Assembly (NCBI RefSeq): GCF_900102005.1
Contig: NZ_LT627736.1
Span: 1,674,001 to 1,738,000, forward strand
From: Microbacterium sp. LKL04
GTDB lineage: Bacteria > Actinomycetota > Actinomycetes > Actinomycetales > Microbacteriaceae
Direction: 5' to 3'
Length of the DNA: 64,000 nt
The first letter of the stretch is position 1. Each line of letters begins with the position of its first letter. Of the stretch, positions 1 through 11,729 are shown one piece after another. The translations under genes were made by a program, and so were the position numbers. The notes beneath the pieces are model-generated. The model searched no databases, was not told where the DNA came from, and worked only from the letters and a program-made list of their open reading frames with translations.

Positions 1-702
<702 letters not shown>

Positions 703-868
703 GGAGGTTCTCCATCTGTCGATTCAGCATTCCGACGCGCGATGTCGGGATGCCGGTGCGCAGGACGCGCAGACATACATCGCCATGTTATCCGCCCGTG
801 ACCTACGAGGTTGCTGGAGACGCCGGCATCCCCCGGCAGGTGACGGACCGTCGGCATCCGTCGGCCCG

Positions 869-874
869 TAAGAT
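869..874 (+). promoter_or_regulatory. -10 element for a leaderless transcript (coiled-coil protein gene)
   Basis: TAAGAT lies seven bases before the ATG at 882, so transcription should begin at or next to the start codon. No Shine-Dalgarno sequence is present, and the same layout recurs before many genes in the window. Confidence 0.5.
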
Positions 875-881
875 CGGGCGC

Positions 882-2210
882 ATGGCGGGTTTCTGGGGCA
901 GGCGCAAGCGCGAAGACGCGGAGATCGAGGCACAGGATGCCGAACTCAGTCGGAAGGCCGGGGCTGCCCTCGTCGCAGCCGACGAGCGCATCCGGGTGAC
1001 GGACGACGAGCTGGCGTACGCCGAGATCGAACTCGGGCGCGACGCTACCAAGGACCTGCGCGACGCGCTGGCGGCCGTCCGCCAGCACCTCGGCGAGGCG
1101 TTCCAGCTGCATCAGCTCAACCACGACGAGATCCCCGACACCCCCGAGGAGCTGCGCACGCGCAACGCCCGGATCGTGCAGCTGTGCGAATGGGCCGAGG
1201 ACCTGCTGGACGACCGTACCGAGACGCTGGCCGAATCCATCGCCCGTGCCCGCCGCGCTCCCGAGATCATCGCCGGCATCCGCAGCGACGTCGCTCGCAT
1301 GCGGGAGCGGCTCCCCGCGTTGAACGCGAGTCTCGAGCGCCTGTCGACGCGGTACTCGGATGCCGCGATGCGGACCGTGCTCGGGAACGCGGCCGAAGCC
1401 GCCCAGCTGCTCGATTTCGCCGAGCACAGTTCCGAGGTGTCGGAGCGCCGCCGCGACGCCGGCCAGCGCGAGCAGGCGAACCTCGCCCTCGAGACGGCGA
1501 TCGAGGCGTCCCGGCGCGCGGGCACCCTCGTCGAAGCGGTCGACACCTTCGAGATCGAAGCCCTCCGCGCCGAGTCCACCCTCGCGGCGATCGTCGACGA
1601 CTCGCGCGAGGACCTGATCGTCGCGCAGCCGCTCCGCGCGACCCCCGACGTCGCGGCCGCGGCCACGGAACTCGAGTCGGCGCTCGGCGCGCTCACCCCC
1701 GCGGGGAGCAAGCCCGACCCCTTCACCGAGCTCAACCGGCTCCGCACCGCGAACGCCGCCCTCGACGCGGCGGTCGCCAAGGCCCGTGCCCGCGCGGAGC
1801 GTCCCGTCCCGTCCGAGGCGCACGTCCGGCACGCGATCGACGACGCCGACCGCCAGATCGGCGTCGCCCGCAGCGTCATCTCGGGCCACCGCGGCTGGAT
1901 CGGCGCGGACGCCCGCACCCGCCTCGCCGAGGCCGAGCGCATTCGGAACGACCTCATGCGCTTCGCCGGGCCGATCCCCGAGGACGACCGCGAGGAGGCG
2001 ATGGGCCTCGCCCGTCGCGCCGGCCAGCTCGCCGCCGAGGCACTCGATCTCGCCCAGCGCGACATCGACTCGTCGCGCCCGAACGACTGGGGCAACGGAG
2101 GCGGCTACGGCGGCCGCGGCATGGGCGGGGGCATGGGCGGCGGAAGCCTGGCCGGCGGTCTGCTCGGCGGTCTCGTGATCGGCGGGCTCCTCGACGGCAT
2201 GTTCGACTGA
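882..2210 (+). CDS. Uncharacterised coiled-coil protein with glycine-rich tail
   Basis: I do not recognise a named family for this 442-residue protein. It begins MAGFWGRRKR and is then almost entirely charged, Ala/Glu/Arg-rich sequence expected to form long helices or coiled coils to about residue 395. The last 40 residues are Gly/Met-rich and end in a short hydrophobic GGLLGGLVIGGLL segment that could touch a membrane or promote assembly. There is no signal peptide. ATG 882 is preferred over in-frame upstream starts because a TANNNT element sits seven bases before it. Its stop overlaps the next start (ATGA at 2208-2212), so the two genes are probably co-translated. Function is unknown. Confidence 0.8.
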   Translation: MAGFWGRRKREDAEIEAQDAELSRKAGAALVAADERIRVTDDELAYAEIELGRDATKDLRDALAAVRQHLGEAFQLHQLNHDEIPDTPEELRTRNARIVQLCEWAEDLLDDRTETLAESIARARRAPEIIAGIRSDVARMRERLPALNASLERLSTRYSDAAMRTVLGNAAEAAQLLDFAEHSSEVSERRRDAGQREQANLALETAIEASRRAGTLVEAVDTFEIEALRAESTLAAIVDDSREDLIVAQPLRATPDVAAAATELESALGALTPAGSKPDPFTELNRLRTANAALDAAVAKARARAERPVPSEAHVRHAIDDADRQIGVARSVISGHRGWIGADARTRLAEAERIRNDLMRFAGPIPEDDREEAMGLARRAGQLAAEALDLAQRDIDSSRPNDWGNGGGYGGRGMGGGMGGGSLAGGLLGGLVIGGLLDGMFD

Positions 2211-3040
2211 TGACGGCGCTCGACGACGCCGTCGCGGTCTCACAGGGATGGGATGTCCCGCACGCATCGGTCGCGGTCGTCACCGCCGACGGGCGGACCG
2301 CGGCATCCGCCGGCGATCAGGACCGGGTGTACCGGCTCGCCTCGGTGACCAAACTCCTCAGCGCCTACGCCGCTCTCGTCGCCGTCGAGGAGGGCGCACT
2401 CTCTCTCGATCAACCCGCCGGCCCGCCGGGAGCGACCGTCGAGCACCTCCTGGCGCACACCGCCGGGTACGACTTCTCGTCGACGACCCTCCGCGCGGCT
2501 CCGGGGGAACGCCGCCTGTACTCCAACACGGGCTTCGAGGTCCTCGCGGATCTGCTGGAGTCCGAGACCGGGATCGCCTTCGACGCCTACGCCCAGGAGG
2601 CGGTCTTCGCGCCACTCGGAATGGCCCACACGTCGATCGGCGACTCGGCTGCGGCAGGCGGATCGTCCACGACCGCCGACCTGGCGCGATTCGCCGCGGA
2701 GCTGCAGCAGCCGCGTCTGCTGGACCCCGCGACGCTCGAGCGCGCGACCGGGGTGTCGTTCCCCGGGCGCCGCGGCGTCCTCCCGGGTTTCGGCCAGCAG
2801 CCCGAGAACGACTGGGGCCTCGGACTGGAGATCCGTGGAACGAAGAGTCCGCACTGGACGGGCGCGCACAACTCCCCCGAGACCTTCGGACACTTCGGCC
2901 AGTCCGGCACGTTCCTGTGGGTGGATCCTCGAGCGGGTGCCGCGCTCGTCGCGCTGACGGACCGCCCCTTCGGCCCGTGGGCCGCCGAGGTCTGGCCCCC
3001 GTTCAGCGACGGGGTGCTCGAGGCTCTCCGGACAGGCTGA
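2210..3040 (+). CDS. Serine hydrolase of the beta-lactamase / penicillin-binding protein family
   Basis: This 276-residue protein has the class C beta-lactamase/DD-peptidase fold motifs: SVTK (SXXK nucleophile box) near residue 45, YSN near residue 104, and HFGQSG near residue 228 in place of the usual KTG/HTG. It is shorter than AmpC-type enzymes and shows no clear signal peptide, so a cytosolic esterase or peptidase is as likely as a wall enzyme. Substrate is unknown. The start codon overlaps the stop of the coiled-coil gene by one base. A 40-bp palindrome immediately downstream probably ends the transcript. Confidence 0.85.
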   Translation: MTALDDAVAVSQGWDVPHASVAVVTADGRTAASAGDQDRVYRLASVTKLLSAYAALVAVEEGALSLDQPAGPPGATVEHLLAHTAGYDFSSTTLRAAPGERRLYSNTGFEVLADLLESETGIAFDAYAQEAVFAPLGMAHTSIGDSAAAGGSSTTADLARFAAELQQPRLLDPATLERATGVSFPGRRGVLPGFGQQPENDWGLGLEIRGTKSPHWTGAHNSPETFGHFGQSGTFLWVDPRAGAALVALTDRPFGPWAAEVWPPFSDGVLEALRTG

Positions 3041-3055
3041 ACACAGAAATCAGAC

Positions 3056-3095
3056 GAAGAGAGGGTGGATGCCGCGCGGCATCCACCCTCTCTTC
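3056..3095. terminator. Perfect 40-bp palindrome, bidirectional terminator
   Basis: The 20-base arm gaagagagggtggatgccgc is followed directly by its exact reverse complement, with no loop between. It sits between two convergent genes (serine hydrolase + and hpf -), and the symmetric purine-rich/pyrimidine-rich ends make it usable on both strands. Each arm also carries one copy of the over-represented GGATGCC word. Confidence 0.85.
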
Positions 3096-3110
3096 TCAGG
3101 TCGTGTCAGG

Positions 3111-3770
3111 TCAGGAGGCGAGCTCCGCCGGTGCGGCCGTGGTGGTCAGGGAGATGACACCGTAGTCCCAGCCCTTGCGCCGGTACACGACGCTCGGCTG
3201 GTCGGTGCGGGCGTCGATGAAGAGGAAGAAGTCGTGGCCGACCAGTTCCATGCGGTCCACAGCGTCTTCCACCGTCATCCATTCTGGGTCGAACCGCTTG
3301 GTGCGGATGACGACGGGCGTGTAGTCCTCTTCGTCCTCGGCTCCCGTGATGATCGGCACTTCACCCGTCGCCACAGCGCGGATGACGTCGACCGAGGCGG
3401 GCTGCACGTCGATGCCCTGGAGCGTCCCGGTGCCCTTCTCGAGCTTCGCGCCGCGGGGGTGGTTGCGGAGGTCCACGCGCTTCTCCTTCGCCCGGCGGAT
3501 CTGCTCGCCGAGCTTGGTCATGGCGAGATCGAGAGCGGCGAACTTGTCGCCGTCCACCGCCTCTGCGCGCACGACGGGTCCCTTGCCCGTGAGGGTGACC
3601 TCGACGGTCTCATCCTCGCGGCCCCCGTTGTGATAGGCGCGGTGCGTGACCTTGATGTCGAGCCGCTGCGCCCGGGGGGCGAGGTGCTCGATGCGGGCGG
3701 ACTTCTCCTCGACAACGGAGCGGAATCGGTCGCTGACGCTCACTCCCACGCCGACGATACTGATCTCCAT
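3111..3770 (-). CDS. hpf: Long-form ribosome hibernation promoting factor
   Basis: HPF binds the 30S subunit and pairs ribosomes into inactive 100S dimers under starvation. The 219-residue length is typical of the long form. The N-terminal RaiA-like domain (residues 1-105) starts MEISIVGVGVSVSD, and the C-terminal dimerisation domain (about 155-210) contains IRTKRFDPEWMTVEDAV and ends near the family's usual Y-R-R/K-D-YGVI pattern. ATG 3770 is chosen because AAGGAGG lies five bases upstream; an earlier in-frame start would bury that site. A -35/-10 pair lies just upstream. In mycobacteria the same gene lies next to secA1 and comF. Confidence 0.96.
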   Translation of the reverse strand: MEISIVGVGVSVSDRFRSVVEEKSARIEHLAPRAQRLDIKVTHRAYHNGGREDETVEVTLTGKGPVVRAEAVDGDKFAALDLAMTKLGEQIRRAKEKRVDLRNHPRGAKLEKGTGTLQGIDVQPASVDVIRAVATGEVPIITGAEDEEDYTPVVIRTKRFDPEWMTVEDAVDRMELVGHDFFLFIDARTDQPSVVYRRKGWDYGVISLTTTAAPAELAS

Positions 3771-3833
3771 CGTGACCTCCTTGTTCCGGTCCACCCGGTC
3801 AAGGGCGGACCTCGGTTCGCCTTGTGTCCCCCC

Positions 3834-3862
3834 ACCGTAGTGCCGTCTCCGCGCTATGTCAC
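3834..3862 (-). promoter_or_regulatory. Housekeeping-type promoter of hpf
   Basis: On the minus strand GTGACA (3862-3857) and TACGGT (3839-3834) are separated by exactly 17 bases. The predicted start near 3827 gives a leader of about 57 bases ending in the strong AAGGAGG site of hpf. This is read directly from sequence and untested. Confidence 0.55.
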
Positions 3863-3886
3863 GACCAGATCACGATGGATCCGCCC

Positions 3887-4561
3887 TCAGCCGCGCGAGG
3901 ATCCGCGCAGCGGCGTAGAGGCGATCGCGACGGCGCCCGTGACATGGACTCCCGCCTCGGCCAGCGCTCGCGCGGCCTCGGCCAGAGTGGCTCCCGTCGT
4001 GACCACGTCGTCGACGAGGACGACGCACCGTCCGGCGAGTCTCGCCGCCGCACGTGGCCGCACCCTCATCACGCCGGCGAGATTCGCGGCGCGCTCCCGG
4101 CGGCCGAGGAGGCGCTGGTCGGCGGTCGGGCGCACGACACGCAGCAGCGCGAACGGTCGCCAGCCCGCGCGCCGGCACGCGAGGACGACGGGTGCATACC
4201 CTCGGCGCCTCATCGACGAGCGGCTCGCGGGGATCGGCACGGGAACGGCGTCCCACCCGGACGGCCAGGCCTCGCGGAGCGCCCTGCCGAGCGGCGCGGC
4301 GAGCGCAGTCCGCCCCTCCTCCTTGAACGCACGGATGACGCGGGCCGCCACGGCGTCGAAGACCAGGGCGCTGCGCACCTCCAGCCCACCGGCAAGACGC
4401 CGGGCACGAGGATCGGGGCGAAGCTCCGCGACGCAGCGTTCGCACAGATCGACGTCGTTCAGGTCGCACCCCGCGCACACGACGGGGAACACGACGGCGA
4501 GGGCTTCTGCGACCGCGCGGCGCACGCGTGACGGGGCGCGGGGTTCCGTGGGGTGCGGCAT
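3887..4561 (-). CDS. comF: ComF-family phosphoribosyltransferase-like protein
   Basis: This 224-residue protein has the ComF layout: an N-terminal four-cysteine zinc site (CAGC near residue 29 and CERC near residue 40) and a C-terminal PRT domain with the PRPP-binding loop VVLVDDVVTTGAT near residue 185. In naturally competent bacteria ComF helps bring in single-stranded DNA, but the family is common in non-competent actinobacteria and its role there is unclear. The start MPHPTEP is chosen because upstream in-frame sequence overlaps lpqB. It follows lpqB by 89 bases on the same strand and may be the distal gene of the mtrA-mtrB-lpqB unit. Confidence 0.9.
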   Translation of the reverse strand: MPHPTEPRAPSRVRRAVAEALAVVFPVVCAGCDLNDVDLCERCVAELRPDPRARRLAGGLEVRSALVFDAVAARVIRAFKEEGRTALAAPLGRALREAWPSGWDAVPVPIPASRSSMRRRGYAPVVLACRRAGWRPFALLRVVRPTADQRLLGRRERAANLAGVMRVRPRAAARLAGRCVVLVDDVVTTGATLAEAARALAEAGVHVTGAVAIASTPLRGSSRG

Positions 4562-4650
4562 CCTCCCACCGTGCCCTCCGACGACCGGTCGCGGCGGGGG
4601 CCGTGGCGCGTTGCGGATGGACGCGGCAGGAGCTCTCCTGGGGAGGAGGA

Positions 4651-6327
4651 TCAGCCGGGCAGTCCCTGCTGATCCGCCAGAACGCTGACGTCCGACGCGA
4701 GGATCTGCCAGGAGCCGCGCTGCGCGTAGAGGCTGCCGTCGTCGGTCAGCAGGAAGACGCTGCCGCTCTGGTTGCCGCCCGCGACCGCGACGACGCCGTC
4801 GGGGCCGCGGACCTCGGTCCCCTGGCCGCCGACCGTCTGCTCGCGGACGACCCGCTGCTGCCCGTCGACGTACACGACGGCGATGGTCGCCCCGTCGATC
4901 CACGACAGGTCGACCCCCCTGCCGCCGAGGGTCGCCACCGGGAGCGGTTGCCCGAGGGAGGTGGGGACGGAACCGCTCTCGTCGCGGATGATCCCCGCCA
5001 CCCAGACGGCCCACTGTCCGCCGGACCGCACCAGCGCGGCCACGCGGGCGCCGTCGCGGGAGACCCGCATCGCCGCGACCTCCGTCGCGCCGACCCACCC
5101 GGCCGGGATCTTCCGCGCGGTACCGTCCGGGGCGTAGGCGACGACCTCACCGGGCTGGTCCTCCGGCACCGTCCAGATGTACCCGAACGTGTCGACCGTC
5201 GGCGCCGTCATCCCCGCGCGGGTGTCCACCTCGGTCCGCTGCCCGTCGGAGGACACGCGGAGGATCGCGCCGCTCCCGGTGCGGACCGCCGCCGTCGTAC
5301 GCGCGGCGTCCGTCTCCACCGACTCGGGATCCGCCTCGTCCAACGCGTCGCCGAGCCCCGGCACCTCCTCGACGTCGTTTCCGGAGAGGAAGCCGAATGC
5401 GCCGTCCCGGAGGACGAGCGGGCGCGCATCGACCGCCGTCGACCTCGTGGTGCGCGCCGTGACGTCGAGGGGCTCGTCGCCGACGAGCATCTGCACATCG
5501 AGGATGCCCGCCCCGGCGAGGCTCGCCTCGAGCTGGGTCTTCATGCGCGCCAGGGTTTCGCGGTTGAGATCGCGGATCGACGGATCGAAGGAGATCTGCG
5601 CGATGCCGGACTGCACCGGAACGGAGGGTTGGGTGAGCGTCACCTCGCCCGTGAACGCCGACCGGACCGATTCCGCCATCCAGGGACTCGGCGACCCCGA
5701 GACGAGGGCCGCGGTGATCCGCGTGGCGGGGTTGGTCGAGGGGAACCACCGCACATCCGGGATGAGGGTCCGCCACCCCCGGTCGAAGTAGGAGAGGTCG
5801 TAGCTCTGGAAGACCGAGCCGAATCGGTTGGCGTCGAGGACGATGCCGTCGGGCGCCTGTGCGATGCGCCACTGACCGCGTTCCTGCACGAGGGAGAAGG
5901 TGAAGGGGATGCGGCCGGGGTCGGCCGGCCGGTAGGAACCGGTCGCGTCGACGGTCGCAACGGGTTCGACGCTGAACACGAGCTCGTTCTCGGCGGGCGA
6001 CGAGATCGAGCTCTCACCGGGCGCGTAGACGGTGACACCCGCCTGCGGCTGCCACTTCTGACGGAAGGTGGTCGTGAGGAACTCCTGCGCCACCTTCCAG
6101 TTGCCGCGCGGCCCGGAACCGGCGGCGATGAACCCCTCGACGATCTGCTGCGGGGTGGCATCCCTCACGGGGCTGTTGGGGACGTAGGAGAAGTCCGGCG
6201 GTCCCTCGACCTCGTCGATCGCCTTGCCGACGTGGACGGATCCGCCGGTGGGCAGACCCGCGCAGGCCGTCAGGATGAGGGCGAGGGCGAGCGCGATCAC
6301 CGTACTGACGGCGCGACGGACGGTCAT
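4651..6327 (-). CDS. lpqB: Lipoprotein LpqB, accessory to the MtrAB two-component system
   Basis: LpqB is an envelope lipoprotein that interacts with the extracellular part of MtrB in mycobacteria and affects MtrA activity. The 558-residue protein starts with a hydrophobic signal and the lipobox LTAC (Cys near residue 22). A GerMN-type domain covers roughly residues 160-310, and the C-terminal half looks like a beta-propeller. Its start overlaps the mtrB stop by four bases (ATGA), so translation is coupled. The gene order mtrA-mtrB-lpqB matches other actinobacteria. Confidence 0.95.
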   Translation of the reverse strand: MTVRRAVSTVIALALALILTACAGLPTGGSVHVGKAIDEVEGPPDFSYVPNSPVRDATPQQIVEGFIAAGSGPRGNWKVAQEFLTTTFRQKWQPQAGVTVYAPGESSISSPAENELVFSVEPVATVDATGSYRPADPGRIPFTFSLVQERGQWRIAQAPDGIVLDANRFGSVFQSYDLSYFDRGWRTLIPDVRWFPSTNPATRITAALVSGSPSPWMAESVRSAFTGEVTLTQPSVPVQSGIAQISFDPSIRDLNRETLARMKTQLEASLAGAGILDVQMLVGDEPLDVTARTTRSTAVDARPLVLRDGAFGFLSGNDVEEVPGLGDALDEADPESVETDAARTTAAVRTGSGAILRVSSDGQRTEVDTRAGMTAPTVDTFGYIWTVPEDQPGEVVAYAPDGTARKIPAGWVGATEVAAMRVSRDGARVAALVRSGGQWAVWVAGIIRDESGSVPTSLGQPLPVATLGGRGVDLSWIDGATIAVVYVDGQQRVVREQTVGGQGTEVRGPDGVVAVAGGNQSGSVFLLTDDGSLYAQRGSWQILASDVSVLADQQGLPG

Positions 6328-8003
6328 GGTCTCTCCTCCCGCTGCGGCAGGGTGATCGGCTGGGTGAGCCCGAGTTCCCCGAGCGCAGCGTCGTCTCGCG
6401 GGTCGAGCTCGATGGGCGATCCCCCGGTGAGGTGCTCCCCCGGCCTGCGGGGAAGGGTCAGCACGAAGTGGCTTCCGCCGCCGAGCTCCGACCAGACCTC
6501 GAGGGTACCGCCGTGCAAGCGCGCGTCTCCGAGGGAGAACGAGAGCCCGAGGCCCGTGCCGCCGATCGTCCGACGCCGCGACGGGTCCGCGCGCCAGAAC
6601 CGGTCGAACACCCGCTCGGTGTCCGCGTCGCTCATGCCCAGGCCGAAGTCCCGGACCCCCAGAGCGACGGCGCGCTGATCGCTGTCGACGGTCACGACGA
6701 TCGGACGGCCCTCGCCGTGTTCGATCGCGTTGCCGAGCAGGTTCCGGACGATACGGCGGATGCGGCGAGGATCCATCTCCACCGGCGAGTAGCCGCCGGG
6801 GGCCACCAGCCGTACGTCACTGCCATGCTGCTCCGCGAGCTGGGCCATCGACTCGATCGTGTCCTCGGCCAGGTGGGCGAGGCTCGTCGCCTCGAGCTCC
6901 AGCTGAACCGAGCCCGCGTCGTAACGGCTGATCTCGAGCAGGTCGCCGAGGAGCACCTCGAACCGCTGCACCTGCGCATGCAGCAGCTCAGCGGCGCGCG
7001 CGGTCGAGGGGTCGAACTCCTCGCGCTGGTCGTTGATCATGTCGGCCGCGAGGCGGATCGTCGTGAGAGGTGTGCGGAGCTCGTGCGAGACATCCGAGAC
7101 GAAACGCTGCTGCACGAGGGACAGCTCCGCGAGCTCCTTGATCTGCCCCTCGATGCTGTCGGCCATCGCGTTGAAGGACCGGCCCAGGGTCGCGAACTCG
7201 TCCTCGCCTCGGACGGGGAGGCGCACGGCCAGATCGCCGGCGGCGAGCTTGGCGCTCGTCTCGGCCGCCTGGGCGATGGGCACCGTCACCGACCTCAGGA
7301 CGAACAGCGAGATCCCGCCGATGAGGACGAGGAGGGCTGCGCCGACCACCCAGAGGGTCACCTGCACGAACTGCAGCGTCTGCGCCTCCGACCCCAGGTC
7401 GTAGGCGAAGTAGACCTCGTAGGCACCGGCCTCGGGCACGATCAGCTGCTGACCGACGATGATGCCGGGGGTCTCGCCGCCATCGGCCTCGGGCAGCCCG
7501 ATGGACTGCCACCACTGCCGGTCCGCCGACAGCCGCACGCTTTCGCGGAGCTCCGGGCGGATCATCGACTCCTCGAGTCCGCCGGCCTCGAAGTTCTGCG
7601 GGGCGATCGCCGACGGCTCGTCGTCGATGCGGAACACCGCGAGCATCGTGGTCCCCGCCTGGCGCGACAGGATCTCCCGCCTCACCTCGTCCATGAGGAC
7701 CTGGAGCGCAACCTGGTCGCTGTCGACGACGGCCGCGTCGAACGTGCTCTGCGCGGCCTGCGTGGCGCGCTGCGCGGCATCCTGCACCTGCTCGGCGCGG
7801 GATTCGTACAGGTCCGTGAGGATCGCGAGCGACATCCAGACGAGCGCCACGACGATCGTCAGCGCGGTGAGGGTCAGCGTGACGACCAGCGTCCGGAAGC
7901 GCAGGGACCGTCGCCACAGGAACCGGATGCGTCGCTGCCAGGACCGCCAATCGCGCCAGACCGGGACGACGGTGTGCGTACCGGTGCGAGCCGTCACCGA
8001 CAC
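6324..8003 (-). CDS. mtrB: Sensor histidine kinase MtrB
   Basis: MtrB is the membrane kinase for MtrA and links cell-wall growth and osmotic state to transcription. This 559-residue protein has a transmembrane helix at about residues 38-60, an extracytoplasmic sensor region, a second helix near 215-235 and a HAMP segment. The HisKA H-box SDVSHELRTPLTT follows with its phosphoacceptor His near residue 305, then an ATPase domain with N-box NLLGNAIEH and glycine box GGTGLGLSF. Translation starts at GTG 8003, with GGAGG about eight bases upstream. It lies 19 bases downstream of mtrA and overlaps lpqB by four bases. Confidence 0.96.
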   Translation of the reverse strand: MSVTARTGTHTVVPVWRDWRSWQRRIRFLWRRSLRFRTLVVTLTLTALTIVVALVWMSLAILTDLYESRAEQVQDAAQRATQAAQSTFDAAVVDSDQVALQVLMDEVRREILSRQAGTTMLAVFRIDDEPSAIAPQNFEAGGLEESMIRPELRESVRLSADRQWWQSIGLPEADGGETPGIIVGQQLIVPEAGAYEVYFAYDLGSEAQTLQFVQVTLWVVGAALLVLIGGISLFVLRSVTVPIAQAAETSAKLAAGDLAVRLPVRGEDEFATLGRSFNAMADSIEGQIKELAELSLVQQRFVSDVSHELRTPLTTIRLAADMINDQREEFDPSTARAAELLHAQVQRFEVLLGDLLEISRYDAGSVQLELEATSLAHLAEDTIESMAQLAEQHGSDVRLVAPGGYSPVEMDPRRIRRIVRNLLGNAIEHGEGRPIVVTVDSDQRAVALGVRDFGLGMSDADTERVFDRFWRADPSRRRTIGGTGLGLSFSLGDARLHGGTLEVWSELGGGSHFVLTLPRRPGEHLTGGSPIELDPRDDAALGELGLTQPITLPQREERP

Positions 8004-8022
8004 GGGAGGATCCTCCGGCCGG

Positions 8023-8703
8023 TCACACGGCGGCGCCGGCGCGGTAGCCCACGCCGCGCACGGTCGTCACGATCTGCGGGTTGTCGGGGTCGCGCTCCAC
8101 CTTCGCGCGCAGCCGCTGCACGTGGACGTTCACGAGCCGCGTGTCGGCCTTGTAGTGATAGCCCCAGACCTGCTCGAGGAGCATCTCGCGGGTGAAGACC
8201 TGCTGGGGCTTCGAGGCGAGTGCGACGAGGAGCTCGAATTCCAGCGGAGTGAGCGCGATGACCCCCTCCGCCCGACGGACCTCGTGCGCGGCGACGTCGA
8301 CCGTCAGGTCGCCGATCCGCAGGTTCTCGGTCTGCGCGTCGGCGGTCGGCCGCAACCGGGTGCGGATGCGGGCGACGAGCTCCTTCGGGTTGAAGGGCTT
8401 GACGATGTAGTCGTCGGCGCCCGATTCGAGGCCCCGGACGACGTCGGCGGTATCGGTGCGGGCCGTGAGCATGATGATCGGGATGCCGGACTCGGCACGC
8501 ACCCGGGTGCACACCTCGATGCCGTCCATGCCGGGCAGCATCAGGTCGAGCAGGATCAGGTCGGGACGCTCTTCACGCCACGCGTCGACGGCGGCCGCAC
8601 CGTCGGCGCAGAAGGCCACGTCGAAGCCTTCCGTGCGCAGCACGATGCCGATCATCTCTGCGAGAGCGGTGTCGTCGTCGACAACCAGGATGCGCGATGT
8701 CAT
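8023..8703 (-). CDS. mtrA: DNA-binding response regulator MtrA (OmpR family)
   Basis: MtrA is an OmpR/PhoB-type regulator controlling replication, division and wall genes in actinobacteria. The 226-residue protein has the receiver domain (MTSRILVVDDD; phosphoacceptor Asp in LILLDLMLPGMDG near residue 53; LTAR; VKPF) and a C-terminal winged helix (TPLEFELLVALASKP to RGVGYRAG). It is the first gene of mtrA-mtrB-lpqB. A TACTGT at 8767-8762 (minus strand) is a possible -10 but has no matching -35. The katG terminator lies between it and the upstream katG. Confidence 0.97.
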   Translation of the reverse strand: MTSRILVVDDDTALAEMIGIVLRTEGFDVAFCADGAAAVDAWREERPDLILLDLMLPGMDGIEVCTRVRAESGIPIIMLTARTDTADVVRGLESGADDYIVKPFNPKELVARIRTRLRPTADAQTENLRIGDLTVDVAAHEVRRAEGVIALTPLEFELLVALASKPQQVFTREMLLEQVWGYHYKADTRLVNVHVQRLRAKVERDPDNPQIVTTVRGVGYRAGAAV

Positions 8704-8793
8704 AGAGCCGATGTCGTCCTTCGGGGTTGGCGGATGCCGGTGCTCCGCCACGGGTGAGTCCACAGTAACCGACAGGTGACCGCTCCCGCCCGG

Positions 8794-8835
8794 ACGACGC
8801 ACGGCCCCTCCCGCGAAGGAGGGGCCGTGCGTCGT
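8794..8835 (-). terminator. Terminator hairpin downstream of katG
   Basis: An 18-base stem (acgacgcacggcccctcc against its exact complement) closes a six-base loop. It lies 14 bases past the katG stop codon, between katG and mtrA. There is no clear T tract, which is common for terminators in this GC range. Confidence 0.8.
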
Positions 8836-8849
8836 GATGGCGGTGCCGG

Positions 8850-11672
<2,823 letters not shown>

Positions 11673-11674
11673 TC

Positions 11675-11706
11675 AGCCTACGCCTTCTTTTGATCCGATC
11701 AAAAGA
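11675..11706 (-). promoter_or_regulatory. furA-katG promoter with overlapping FurA operator
   Basis: The AT-rich palindrome tcttttgat-ccg-atcaaaaga (11686-11706, nine-base arms) stands out in GC-rich DNA. It covers the spacer and -35 region upstream of the -10 TAGGCT (11680-11675), six bases from the furA start. This matches known leaderless, self-repressed furA promoters in mycobacteria and Streptomyces; binding itself is inferred. Confidence 0.75.
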
Positions 11707-11729
11707 GACCTGCGCCGGGCGTGTCGGCG

